Positions 51,919 to 60,399 of a stretch of 64,000 nt of DNA are shown piece by piece. The notes beneath the pieces are model-generated. The model was given only the letters and a program-made list of their open reading frames with translations, made no database searches and had not been told where the DNA came from. How positions within the stretch are numbered: the first letter of the stretch is position 1; every line of letters begins with the position of its first letter. The translations under genes were made by a program, and so were the position numbers. This DNA comes from G942493375 sp942493375 (lineage in GTDB: Bacteria > Armatimonadota > UBA5829), in NCBI GenBank assembly GCA_942493375.1, contig OW818698.1, forward strand, positions 6,076,001 through 6,140,000, given 5' to 3'.

Positions 51919-52659
51919 ATGTCCTCAGAGGCATACCTGAACGCAGCCATAAAGGCCTTAGAGACCGTCAGAGATACCCAGGCTGAGAAGACAACCGAAG
52001 CTGCTACAATGATCGCCGATGCCATACAGGCAGGAGCAAGCATATACTCATTCGGCGCCAGCCACTCGTTCATTCTGACTGAAGAGATGGTCTATCGGAC
52101 AGGTGGACTTATGTTGATCAATCCCGTGTATCCACACGGGATGAACATTATGATCCGCCCGATGACTCAGACCAGCAAGCTGGAAAGAGTATTAGGACTG
52201 GGAGCAGAGCTCTTGAACTCCGGACCTGCAAAGGCGGGAGATGTCCTGATAATTGCCAGCACCTCGGGCCGCAATGCGGTAGCCATTGATATGGCAGCAG
52301 CAGCAAAAGAAAAGGGCATGAAGACTATCTGCATAACATCCATCGACTACTCATCAGGCGTCACCAGCAGACACCCGAGTGGGAAGAAAGTCATGGATTT
52401 GTGTGATGTAGTCATAGACAACTGCTCCCCCTATGGAGATGCAGTAACCCAGATCCCAGGCTTTCCGCAAAAAGTAGGACCCCTATCTACTGTTACCGGA
52501 GTAGCGATAGTCAACAGTATGGTCTGTGAGGTAGTCAGCATACTAGTAGACCGTGGAATAGAACCCCCAGTCTACCTGAGCGCCAACCTGGACGGCGGAG
52601 AAGAATACAACGCCCGCCTAATAGCCGAAAACAAAGACCGCATACACTATCTGGACTAA
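51919..52659 (+). CDS. SIS-domain sugar isomerase-like protein (second copy)
   Basis: 246 residues from ATG 51919, with GAGG 8 bp upstream and the previous stop TAA one base away, so translation is probably coupled. SIS motifs: ASIYSFGASHSFILTEEMVY, GDVLIIASTSGRNAVAIDMA and KTICITSIDYSSGVTSRHPS. It shares the SGKKVMDLCDVVIDN block with the first copy. The first has AAIGHSNEADF where this has SFGASHSFILTEE, so the phosphate pocket may differ. A tandem repeat array follows immediately. Confidence 0.88.
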   Translation: MSSEAYLNAAIKALETVRDTQAEKTTEAATMIADAIQAGASIYSFGASHSFILTEEMVYRTGGLMLINPVYPHGMNIMIRPMTQTSKLERVLGLGAELLNSGPAKAGDVLIIASTSGRNAVAIDMAAAAKEKGMKTICITSIDYSSGVTSRHPSGKKVMDLCDVVIDNCSPYGDAVTQIPGFPQKVGPLSTVTGVAIVNSMVCEVVSILVDRGIEPPVYLSANLDGGEEYNARLIAENKDRIHYLD

Positions 52660-52675
52660 GAAACATAAAAACAAG

Positions 52676-52945
52676 GAACCGCGAATCACGCAAAAGCACG
52701 CGAAAGAGTATGAACGCCAATCCCTTTTCGCGCATTTAGCGCATTTAGCGGTTCCTAAAAAAGAAAGCTTCTGACAAGAACCGCGAATCACACGAAAGCA
52801 CGCGAAAGAGATTCATGCTTATCCCTTTTCGCGTATTTAGCGCATTTAGCGGTTCCTAAAAAAGAAAGCCTCTAGCAAGAACCGCGAATCACGCGAAAGC
52901 ACACGAAAGAGATTCATGCTTATCGCTTTTCGCGGTTCTTAAACT
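52676..52945. repeat. Tandem array of 101/102-bp GC-rich units
   Basis: GAACCGCGAATCAC starts at about 52676, 52778 and 52879. Each unit has an inverted pair, ACCGCGAATCACGCGAAAG near the start and CTTTTCGCG..TTTAGCGGTT near the end, and a short AAAAAAGAAAGC spacer. The third unit is cut short and overlaps the last codons of the GxxExxY gene (its C-terminal NREKR is coded by repeat sequence). Confidence 0.88.
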
Positions 52946-53357
52946 GATTGGTGTTTTTAGTATTTGCATATCGTCTGGTATCGAATGCTTTTCCACCAAA
53001 GTTTATTAGAATGCCTAACGGTAACTCAGTTGCTTTCAAAGAGTTCAGTATTTGAGATTCGTCAATCTCTGTGATAGTTTTGATTGCCTTTATCTCGATA
53101 ATTATCTTGTCGTAGCAGAGAAAATCGGTGATATATTCCTTGCTCAGCAATCGGTCTTTATAAGCTACGGTAATTCTCTTTTGCGGAATAAAGGGTATGT
53201 GTCTATCGGAGAATTCGATTTCTAGTGCTTCCTGGTATATCGCTTCTAGAAAACCGCAACCTAAGTGATAGTACACTTCCATAGCAGCACCAACTATTTG
53301 GTAGGCTTCTTCTTTGTAAATAATATCATCATACTTACTTTGATTGTTGATAAGCAC
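52920..53357 (-). CDS. GxxExxY protein (PD-(D/E)xK nuclease-like)
   Basis: 145 residues. The start GTG 53357 lies 8 bp after GGAGG; a GTG at 53366 overlaps that site. The hallmark G-x-x-E-x-x-Y is GFLEAIY, within LGCGFLEAIYQEALEIEF. Nuclease-like residues follow: YITDFLCYDKIIIEIKA gives D and E-x-K of a PD-(D/E)xK core. The family is widespread and its function is unknown; a nuclease or repair role is inferred from the fold. The 3' end of the gene is made of the tandem repeat sequence, which is odd and suggests the gene and repeats travel together. Confidence 0.85.
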   Translation of the reverse strand: MLINNQSKYDDIIYKEEAYQIVGAAMEVYYHLGCGFLEAIYQEALEIEFSDRHIPFIPQKRITVAYKDRLLSKEYITDFLCYDKIIIEIKAIKTITEIDESQILNSLKATELPLGILINFGGKAFDTRRYANTKNTNQFKNREKR

Positions 53358-53461
53358 TGGTGACACCTCCTGCTATTCTGTATCAATATAATGTGTACAC
53401 CAGATTTTATCATGGAAATATGGTTTTTTGGAGAATCTATTGGTGTGCTATATGTTTTGTG

Positions 53462-54289
53462 CTATGGTCGATAAATCAGCAGCACCAGCACTGCGAAGGC
53501 GAAGCGGTAGATGGCGAAGGCGGCCAGGGATCTTTTTTGGACGAAGTTCATCAGGAACCTGATTGCCAGATAACCGGATATTGCAGCTGTAATAAGCCCT
53601 ACTGCAAATACTGCTAACTCACTGCTTGTTATTCCGACTTTCAGGAAGTTTTTGTAGAACTGAAGCAATGCAGCTGCAACGATTATGGGCATAGACATCA
53701 GGAAACTGAATCTGGCTGCAGCTTCTCTTTCGAGGTTAAGGAAGAGGCCAGCGGTTATGGTTGCTCCTGAGCGTGATACACCCGGAAACAGCGCCATTGC
53801 CTGGGCAAGACCAATGATGATGTAGTCCTTGTAGTTCATCTGCCCCATCGGTCTGTTTCTACGTCCCAGTTTCTCCCCAAGCAGCATCACCAATCCCACA
53901 ATTACCATTGGTATTATCACGAAATATGGGTTGCGCAGGGTCTCTTCAATATAATCATTCCACTTATATCCAACCAGTGCAGCCGGTACACATGCAACGA
54001 TTATTGGTATCATCTGTCTGCCATGAGAGCCTCCGGCTTCCATCTCTATGTAGTCTTTTCGTTTTACTACATGGGAATAGAACTGGGTGATTATCTTGAC
54101 CCAGTCTCTCCAGAAGAATGCAATCAGGGCGATTACGGTTCCCAGGTGTAGAGCTACATCAAATGTCAGCCCCATATCTTTCCAGCCAAGCAGTTTAGGT
54201 ATTATTATCAAGTGCCCTGAACTACTTACAGGTATAAACTCAGTAAGACCTTGAATCAGACCCAGGATAATGGCTTCAATGAAATGCAA
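53462..54289 (-). CDS. uppP: Undecaprenyl-diphosphatase UppP
   Basis: 275 residues, normal length. UppP removes one phosphate from undecaprenyl diphosphate, recycling the lipid carrier for cell-wall and glycan synthesis; it also gives bacitracin tolerance. The signatures QGLTEFIPVSSSGHLIIIP (residues about 13-31) and FPGVSRSGATI hold the catalytic Glu, Ser/His and Arg. About eight membrane helices. The start TTG directly follows the stop of the previous gene (TAA-TTG), with GGGAGAA upstream, so translation is coupled. It is the end of the wecB/AI-2E/uppP minus-strand set. Confidence 0.95.
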   Translation of the reverse strand: MHFIEAIILGLIQGLTEFIPVSSSGHLIIIPKLLGWKDMGLTFDVALHLGTVIALIAFFWRDWVKIITQFYSHVVKRKDYIEMEAGGSHGRQMIPIIVACVPAALVGYKWNDYIEETLRNPYFVIIPMVIVGLVMLLGEKLGRRNRPMGQMNYKDYIIIGLAQAMALFPGVSRSGATITAGLFLNLEREAAARFSFLMSMPIIVAAALLQFYKNFLKVGITSSELAVFAVGLITAAISGYLAIRFLMNFVQKRSLAAFAIYRFAFAVLVLLIYRP

Positions 54290-55487
54290 TTAACGTTCTC
54301 CCATTGGATTGACTTGTTTACTCCGGCGAGGGAGTATGTAGTAGTAGCGTATTATGTCTCTGATTATTGCTGCAACCGGCGCTGCCAGAAACATACCGAT
54401 CAGCCCGAAGAACTCGGCTCCTATTAGCAGTACGATAATAACTACCGCAGGTCTCAAGTGAAGCCTGTCCCCAATCAACTTTGGCATTACAAACTTACTC
54501 TCAGCAAAGTGCATAACTGTTACGAATATAAGCAGGATCAGGGCGATATCTACTCTGTCAGTCTTTAGGAGTCCCACAAGCACTATGGGAATACCGCTTA
54601 CTACAGGACCGATAACTGGTATCGCTCTGGTTATTGCTGCAAACAATGCTAATACCAGAACATATGGCATATCCAGAACAGACAGGAAAAGCCCTGTCAG
54701 TATTCCAGCGATAGCGCACAGTATTAGCTGTCCAATAACGTAGCTCTGAAGGATTTGTCCCAGTCTGCGGCCTATTCTCAATCCATCACGCAGTCTGCGG
54801 TGTGGTAAGGCACCGTAAATCTCGCTGGTGATTGATCTGTAGTCTAATAAGAAATAGAAAGCCAGCACCGGTATGAGAAAGAGCTCCATAACAATACCGA
54901 CCGAGGAAGTTACAAATTTGAGTGTTCTCTGGACATATCCGCCTGCTATTTCAACCAGATTGGTCGTGTCCAGACCACTTATCCAACCCCTGACAGTCTC
55001 TGGCACTGCGTTGTAATACCATGCACCGGCTCTTTCCACCAGACTCCCCGTTTTCGTTACATAAACGCTAAAGTTTTTGCTGAACTGCTGGATTTCCTCG
55101 GTGATTGGAGCCAGCATCGCATTTTGTACCGACTACTAGAATGGCTATAAAACTAAAGAAGACTATGATTGTTGCAAGTAAGCGTCTGTCGCTATATTTC
55201 AGAGACATTCTGCTGCACAGCTGTTTCCAGCGTGGTTTATCGCTCAGCCGCTCATCATCACATCTTTTTGGTACCAACAGGTGCATAGAGAGCCATTCGA
55301 CAGCTGGTAGCATTATATATGTCAGAATGACTGCCACCATGACTGATACCAGGACAAGTTGAATACGCCAGATGACATAAATCGCCAACAGAGCAGCTAG
55401 CAATCTGACAATTATTACCCAGAATGGGGATGAGACTCTTATCCAGAAAGGATTTTGGTTATCGTTAGTTTGTTGCATATTCCTCAA
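54290..55487 (-). pseudogene. AI-2E family transporter-like permease split by a frameshift
   Basis: Two overlapping frames encode one AI-2E-type permease. The N-terminal frame (55487 down to about 55120) has the first helices (IVRLLAALLAIYVIWRIQLV), ending SFIAILVVGTK, then runs out of frame; the second (starting near 55117) begins MLAPITEEIQQFS and continues with helices to PRRSKQVNPMGER. The two join correctly if one base near 55115-55119 is removed, giving about 375 residues, typical for the family. An ATG at the join could also allow a separate start. The effect on function is unknown; sequence error is not excluded. It overlaps wecB by 4 bp and abuts uppP. Confidence 0.75.
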
Positions 55488-56617
55488 ATGCCGAATCTAG
55501 TTGAGATAGCCTGCCAGGTTTTCTCAGCTGAAGAGCCGTCTCCATATGGATTGCTGACCTGCGACATCGAGTCATAAGCAGCCCGGTCTCTGAGTAGTAA
55601 GTTTGCATTGGTTACAATGTTTTCAGTCAGTGTGCCTATCAGTTTTGCGTTGCCGGCTTCTACGCCTTCCGGTCTTTCTGTTGTCTCTCTAAGCACTAGA
55701 ACAGGTCTGCCCAGAGATGGCGCTTCTTCCTGCACTCCACCGGAATCTGTCAGCACAAGGTATGAATGCTTAATCAAATGCACAAATGGCACATAGTCAG
55801 GTGGTTCTATCAGAGTGATTCTCTGCTTGTTCTCTAATATAGGATATACGGTTTCCCTTACAATAGGGTTCCTGTGGACAGGGAAAAGCACATGAACTTC
55901 CGGGTTTTCTTCAACTATCTGCAGGACTGCTTTGCAGATATCTTCCATTCGCTCTCCCCAGTTTTCCCGTCTGTGAGCTGTTACCAGTATCATCTTGTCG
56001 GATTTAATGGCTTCGCAGATCCTGGGGTCTTCAAACTTATATTCCTGCTGTGATATGCTAAGCAGAGCGTCGATAACAGTGTTACCCGTAACGAAAATAT
56101 CTGCTTCTCTAACACCTTCCCTTAGAAGGTTAGCTTTGGCTGTTGGTGTAGGAGCAAAGTGCAGATCAGCTATTACAGCTGACAACCTACGGTTCATTTC
56201 TTCCGGGAACGGATCATACTTGTTGTCTGTTCTTAAGCCGGCTTCTACATGTCCGAAAGGCACTTTATTGTAAAAGGAAGCCAGGCTCGCGACGAATGTG
56301 GATGATGTATCTCCCTGCGCTAGGACCAGGTTAGGGGATAGTTGGGAGATCAGTTCATCAAGTCCTTCGAGCACTCTTACAGTTAACTGCGTGAGTGTCT
56401 GTTTAGCTGCCATTACGTGCAGATCATAGTTCGGGTGCAGGTCAAAAGCTCTCAAAACCTGCTCCAGCATCTCCCGGTGTTGACCCGTAACCACGAGGGT
56501 CAGGTCAACTTTGTCTGATCTCTTTTTTAGATCGTTGACAATTGGAGCCATCTTCACCGTATCCGGCCTGGTGCCGCATATGGCCATGATCTTTAACTTA
56601 TGGGCACGATTTGGCAT
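55484..56617 (-). CDS. wecB: UDP-N-acetylglucosamine 2-epimerase (non-hydrolysing)
   Basis: 377 residues, usual length. It converts UDP-GlcNAc to UDP-ManNAc for surface glycans such as teichoic acid linkage units or ECA-like polymers. Motifs: CGTRPDTVKMAPIV (usually GTRPE; here Asp replaces Glu), FGHVEAGLRT, VTAHRRENWGERM, and LTDSGGVQEEAPSLGRPVLV. The stop overlaps the next gene by 4 bp (ATGA), showing coupling. A hairpin repeat separates it from the WecA-like gene upstream. The ATG at 56617 lacks a strong ribosome site. Confidence 0.93.
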   Translation of the reverse strand: MPNRAHKLKIMAICGTRPDTVKMAPIVNDLKKRSDKVDLTLVVTGQHREMLEQVLRAFDLHPNYDLHVMAAKQTLTQLTVRVLEGLDELISQLSPNLVLAQGDTSSTFVASLASFYNKVPFGHVEAGLRTDNKYDPFPEEMNRRLSAVIADLHFAPTPTAKANLLREGVREADIFVTGNTVIDALLSISQQEYKFEDPRICEAIKSDKMILVTAHRRENWGERMEDICKAVLQIVEENPEVHVLFPVHRNPIVRETVYPILENKQRITLIEPPDYVPFVHLIKHSYLVLTDSGGVQEEAPSLGRPVLVLRETTERPEGVEAGNAKLIGTLTENIVTNANLLLRDRAAYDSMSQVSNPYGDGSSAEKTWQAISTRFGI

Positions 56618-56658
56618 TTGTGTTGAACCCCTTATTTTATCTTAGAGTATGGCACCGG

Positions 56659-56760
56659 CCCAATTCCCCCTTTGAAGGGGGGTAGGGAGGATGTGATAAA
56701 AACTGTAGTATCTATCATCAATCCGCACATCCCCCTACCCCCTTCAAAGGGGGAATTGGG
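56659..56760. repeat. Long inverted repeat of the CCCAATTCCCCCTTTGAAGG family
   Basis: Arms of about 35 bp (56659-56695 and 56726-56760) are nearly perfect, with one or two extra G in the first. A 30-nt AT-rich loop lies between. It is in the gap between wecB and the WecA-like gene. Related pieces occur at 36918-36945 and 50050-50070. Confidence 0.85.
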
Positions 56761-56787
56761 GTGGATCGTGTCAGAACAGAGTTGCAG

Positions 56788-57780
56788 TTATTTCACAGTA
56801 ACAAAAAGCAGGTAAGCCAGTGCACATAATAGTGCTGTAAGGCCATATACCGTCCACACAACCTGCTGGGTGCTGTAGCCTTTATCCATCAGTCTGTGAT
56901 GGAGATGGGTGCGGTCGGCTTCACTTATCTTTTTACCGGAAGCCAGCCTGCGGATTACCACTAATGCAGTATCTCCAAGTGGAACTCCCAGAGCAATAAT
57001 CGGTGCTCCTATGGCTACGAGGGTCGTGATCTTGAATGCACCAACAAGAGATATCGCTGCCAGCATAAACCCAAGGAACTGTGCTCCTACAGTTCCCATG
57101 AATATTTTGGCGGGTGGATAGTTGAACCTTAAAAATCCCAGACAAGCGCCAACCAGAGCAGCGGACATAATGGCCGCAAGCTTTACACTGTTCATCATTT
57201 CCGGAGATTTAGGGGTTGCTGCCAGTGCCATCAATAGCAAGGTTGCAGAGATGATCAGCGATATTCCCGCTGCCAGTCCATCAACTCCATCCATGCAGTC
57301 AACAGCCTTTGTTACCATTAGTATCCATATTACAGTAAATGGTATACCCAGATAACCCAAGGGTATAGTCTGTCCACCACCGCGGAATGGATAGGTGATT
57401 GCGCTGACCGTTACTCCAAACATATACAGGATGCATCCAGCGATTACTATAGTAAGTGCCTGCACCCATCCAGGAAGCTCGTAGCGGTCGTCAAGCATAC
57501 CAACTATAGCCACGAACGATGCACTCAACAGGACTCCACCAGCTGTTCGATCGAAGAACAGCTTATTGTCCAGTGCTAAAGCCACAACCAGCGTCACCGC
57601 AAAAGCCATATACATAGCAGCCCCACCCAACAGTGGGGTAGGGCGCTTATGTGTTCTGCGTCCGCCTGGTTTCGCTACAACTCCGTATCGCATTGCAAAT
57701 CTGCGTGCAACCGGTGTCAATAGATACGAAACCAATAGGCTCATTACTACGGCTATTAATGCTGCGGTACCTGTACTCAT
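56788..57780 (-). CDS. MraY/WecA-family polyprenyl-phosphate sugar-1-phosphate transferase, with altered catalytic motif
   Basis: 330 residues and about ten helices. The family moves a sugar-1-phosphate from a UDP-sugar to undecaprenyl phosphate. Motifs: TPLLGG, GMLDDR (Asp97, Asp98), DCMDGVDGLAAG (usually NxxNxxDG), and the WecA-type THLHHRL. The motif that is normally FMGDxGS, whose Asp is a magnesium ligand, reads FMGTVGA here (Thr230). The reading is in frame on both sides and is not a frameshift. The protein may be a divergent or inactive transferase. The ATG follows the glyA stop directly (TAA-ATG), so expression is coupled. Confidence 0.85.
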   Translation of the reverse strand: MSTGTAALIAVVMSLLVSYLLTPVARRFAMRYGVVAKPGGRRTHKRPTPLLGGAAMYMAFAVTLVVALALDNKLFFDRTAGGVLLSASFVAIVGMLDDRYELPGWVQALTIVIAGCILYMFGVTVSAITYPFRGGGQTIPLGYLGIPFTVIWILMVTKAVDCMDGVDGLAAGISLIISATLLLMALAATPKSPEMMNSVKLAAIMSAALVGACLGFLRFNYPPAKIFMGTVGAQFLGFMLAAISLVGAFKITTLVAIGAPIIALGVPLGDTALVVIRRLASGKKISEADRTHLHHRLMDKGYSTQQVVWTVYGLTALLCALAYLLFVTVK

Positions 57781-59070
57781 TTAATCATATACCGGGAATT
57801 TATCAGTAAGGTTCCTAACCTCTGTTGCTACTATCTGCCTGACTTGCGTGTCTTCTGCAGAGTCTCCGGTATGTTTGAGGCATCGGACGATCAGATCAGC
57901 GATGATATCCATCTCAGCTTCCTTCATACCACGGGTCGTCACGCAGGGAGTACCAAGTCTCAGTCCGCTGGTAACCATAGGCTTTTCCTTGTCAAACGGG
58001 ATCATATTTCTATTTGCAACTATCCCTATATCGTCAAGGACAACCTGAGCTACTTTGCCGTTGATACCGAGTGATGTCATATCTACAAGCATGAGGTGGT
58101 TCTCGGTACCTCCACTGACTAACCGAAGCCCTCTGGAGCTCAGACCATCTGCTAATGCTTTAGCATTTTTCCTGATCTGCTGCTGATAGTCTTTGAAACT
58201 CGGCTGCATTGCCTCTTTCAGACAGACTGCCTTCGCGGCAATAATATGTTCTAATGGACCACCCTGCAGACCAGGGAATACTGCTTTGTCTATTGCCTTG
58301 GCTATATCCTGTTTGCAAAGGATAATACCTGATCTTGGCCCCCGGAGTGTCTTATGGGTTGTAAAAGTTACCGCATGGCAGTGAGGGACGGGAGAGGGAT
58401 GTTCTCCGCCTGCAACCAGACCTGCAATGTGGGCAATATCCGCCATCAAAATTGCACCGACCTTGTCAGCAATCTTCCTGAAGCGTTCGAAGTCTATTAT
58501 CATCGGATAGACTGTAGCTCCGCAGACGATCACTTTCGGTCTGCACTCTTCAGCTTGCTTCTCTATCGCATCGTAGTCAAGTATCTCTTTTTCCGGGGTC
58601 ACACCGTAGTGGACCGGATTATATAGAATACCGGAGAAGTTAACAGGGCTTCCGTGGGTCAAGTGTCCGCCGTGAGCAAGGTCCATCGCCATGAAAGTAT
58701 CGCCCGGTTTCATGAATGCATGGTATACAGCCATGTTGGCCTGAGAACCAGCGTGGGGCTGAACATTTGCATGATCAGCACCAAACAGCTCTTTGGCGCG
58801 CTCTATGGCTAGGGTTTCTACCTGGTCAACGAATTCACATCCGCCGTAATATCTCTTGCCGGGATAACCTTCGGCATATTTATTAGTAAGGGCAGAACCC
58901 TGGGCTTCCATAACTGCTTTACTGGCGTAGTTTTCGGAAGCGATCAGTAGAATCTTTGAGTTCTGTCGCTTGATATCTGATTGGATGATCCCGGCTACTT
59001 CCGGGTCTATCTGACTTAGTGGGGCGTTCATTAATGAACGCAAATCTGATTGGGTCTGATCTGCAGACAC
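57781..59070 (-). CDS. glyA: Serine hydroxymethyltransferase
   Basis: 429 residues from GTG 59070, 7 bp after GGAGGAAG; a TTG at 59094 lies ahead of that site and was rejected. PLP enzyme that turns serine and tetrahydrofolate into glycine and 5,10-methylene-THF. Signatures: LIASENYASKAVMEAQGSAL, YYGGCEFVDQVE, MADIAHIAGLVAGG, and the PLP lysine in FTTHKTLRGPRSG. Overall length and order are typical. It sits 2 bp after rpiB and immediately before the WecA-like gene, an order common in several phyla. Confidence 0.97.
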   Translation of the reverse strand: MSADQTQSDLRSLMNAPLSQIDPEVAGIIQSDIKRQNSKILLIASENYASKAVMEAQGSALTNKYAEGYPGKRYYGGCEFVDQVETLAIERAKELFGADHANVQPHAGSQANMAVYHAFMKPGDTFMAMDLAHGGHLTHGSPVNFSGILYNPVHYGVTPEKEILDYDAIEKQAEECRPKVIVCGATVYPMIIDFERFRKIADKVGAILMADIAHIAGLVAGGEHPSPVPHCHAVTFTTHKTLRGPRSGIILCKQDIAKAIDKAVFPGLQGGPLEHIIAAKAVCLKEAMQPSFKDYQQQIRKNAKALADGLSSRGLRLVSGGTENHLMLVDMTSLGINGKVAQVVLDDIGIVANRNMIPFDKEKPMVTSGLRLGTPCVTTRGMKEAEMDIIADLIVRCLKHTGDSAEDTQVRQIVATEVRNLTDKFPVYD

Positions 59071-59072
59071 TG

Positions 59073-59537
59073 TTATACTTCCTCCCGCGCGCAATCAAGC
59101 GCGTTTATCTTATCAACACGAGTCTCGTGTCGAGTTCCTGCTTGAAAAGGGGTTTGCAGAAATGCTTCTACTATTTCCAGGGCAAGGCCAAGTCCGACCA
59201 CACGGGAACCAAAACCTATAATGTTGGCATTGTTGTGTGCTCTGCTCATCCGGGCTGAGTAAGGTTCGGAGACGCAGGCAGCGCGGACACCTTTGATTTT
59301 ATTGGCTGATATCGTTATGCCGACTCCAGTGCCGCAAACCAGAATGCCAAGGTCAAACTCTCCCGCAGCAACAGCTCTGCCTACTATGGCCCCGAAATCA
59401 GGATAATCTACGGAATCCGGAGTATGGGTGCCCATATCAGTGACTTCGTAAGAGATATTGCTGGAAATAGCGTCGAAAATATTGTTTTTGAGATCGAAAC
59501 CAGCATGGTCCGACCCTATAGCGATGCGGATTTTCAC
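59073..59537 (-). CDS. rpiB: Ribose-5-phosphate isomerase B
   Basis: 154 residues. Interconverts ribose-5-phosphate and ribulose-5-phosphate in the pentose phosphate pathway; some relatives act on allose or galactose phosphates. Motifs: IGSDHAGFDLKN (substrate-binding Asp and His), DYPDFG, and the catalytic Cys68 in LVCGTGVGITISANKIKGVR, with SRAHNNANI. The GTG start has AAGGAG 10 bp upstream. It leads the minus-strand rpiB-glyA-WecA-like set and is divergent from the zinc-ribbon coiled-coil gene. Confidence 0.94.
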   Translation of the reverse strand: MKIRIAIGSDHAGFDLKNNIFDAISSNISYEVTDMGTHTPDSVDYPDFGAIVGRAVAAGEFDLGILVCGTGVGITISANKIKGVRAACVSEPYSARMSRAHNNANIIGFGSRVVGLGLALEIVEAFLQTPFQAGTRHETRVDKINALDCAREEV

Positions 59538-59676
59538 GGTTTATATACTCCTTATTACCGAGGATATTATAGCCTTGGGTGGCTCCGGTTGTAAAGCTGG
59601 CCCGGTTCTGGTACAATCACTATGTACCTAACCGTGGTTTTCATTCTTCGTTACCCGGATGGGTCGGAGGTATATA

Positions 59677-60399
59677 TTGAAAGAGCAGTTGAAAACTGTC
59701 TATAAAATTCACTGCATCGATAAAAGAGCAGCTGTGCTTAAGGCGCAACTGGCTGAGATTACTGCGTCTGATGAGTTCAAAAGGAAGATGGAATCTGCGG
59801 ATCGTGCCGTTGCTTCTACTACCGCGGACTTAATAAAAAAAGACGCCGATATCAAGGATGCTGAACTGAGGCTGAAGTCTTTAGAGACAAAGCAGGCAGA
59901 CTATGAAAAGCGCTATTATGACGGTAGTGTGAAAAACCCAAAAGAGTTGACCGCGATTGAAAAAGAAATCCAGCTGTTGAAGCAGCAGAGGTCAAAGATC
60001 GATGGGGAATTACTGGCTCTTTATGAGACTGCTACTGCAATGAGGGAGAAGCTTGCAAAAGCATCTAATGCCTCTCAAGTCTGGCGTCAGAGATATGATG
60101 TTGCTTACAAAAAGGAAGGCTCAGCCCGCCATAAACTGGAAAAAGAGCTGGCATCATTGATGACAGCCCGTAAGTCCAGTGTGGTGAAGGTTACCAACAG
60201 GGAGCTGATCTCCAGGTATGAAGCCATATCCAAGCGAGTAGGGGACACCGGCGCGGCTCTTGTGGTGGATAACCGCTGTGAAGCTTGCCATGTTGCGGTT
60301 ACACATTATATAACCAGGGCTCTTGAGTCCGGGACTATATATGAGACGTGTGAAAGTTGCGGCAGAATCCTGTTGAGTTCCAAGGAATGCTCAGAGTAA
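59677..60399 (+). CDS. Coiled-coil protein with C4-type zinc ribbon (CdsZ-like)
   Basis: 240 residues from TTG 59677, 6 bp after GGAGG (59666-59670); an ATG at 59659 lies before that site. Long alpha-helical coiled coil (about 10-180) is followed by a C-terminal zinc ribbon with four cysteines, NRCEACHVAV and ETCESCGRILL. This family (often DUF/zf-RING_7, CdsZ) is cytoplasmic; its job is poorly known. In many bacteria it lies next to rnhA, as here: the last 13 bp overlap the RNase H fusion gene, which shows tight coupling. Confidence 0.88.
   Translation: MKEQLKTVYKIHCIDKRAAVLKAQLAEITASDEFKRKMESADRAVASTTADLIKKDADIKDAELRLKSLETKQADYEKRYYDGSVKNPKELTAIEKEIQLLKQQRSKIDGELLALYETATAMREKLAKASNASQVWRQRYDVAYKKEGSARHKLEKELASLMTARKSSVVKVTNRELISRYEAISKRVGDTGAALVVDNRCEACHVAVTHYITRALESGTIYETCESCGRILLSSKECSE

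Noticed and set aside
52676..52945. CRISPR array
   Set aside because: Units are about 101 bp, tandem, internally palindromic and lack variable spacers.
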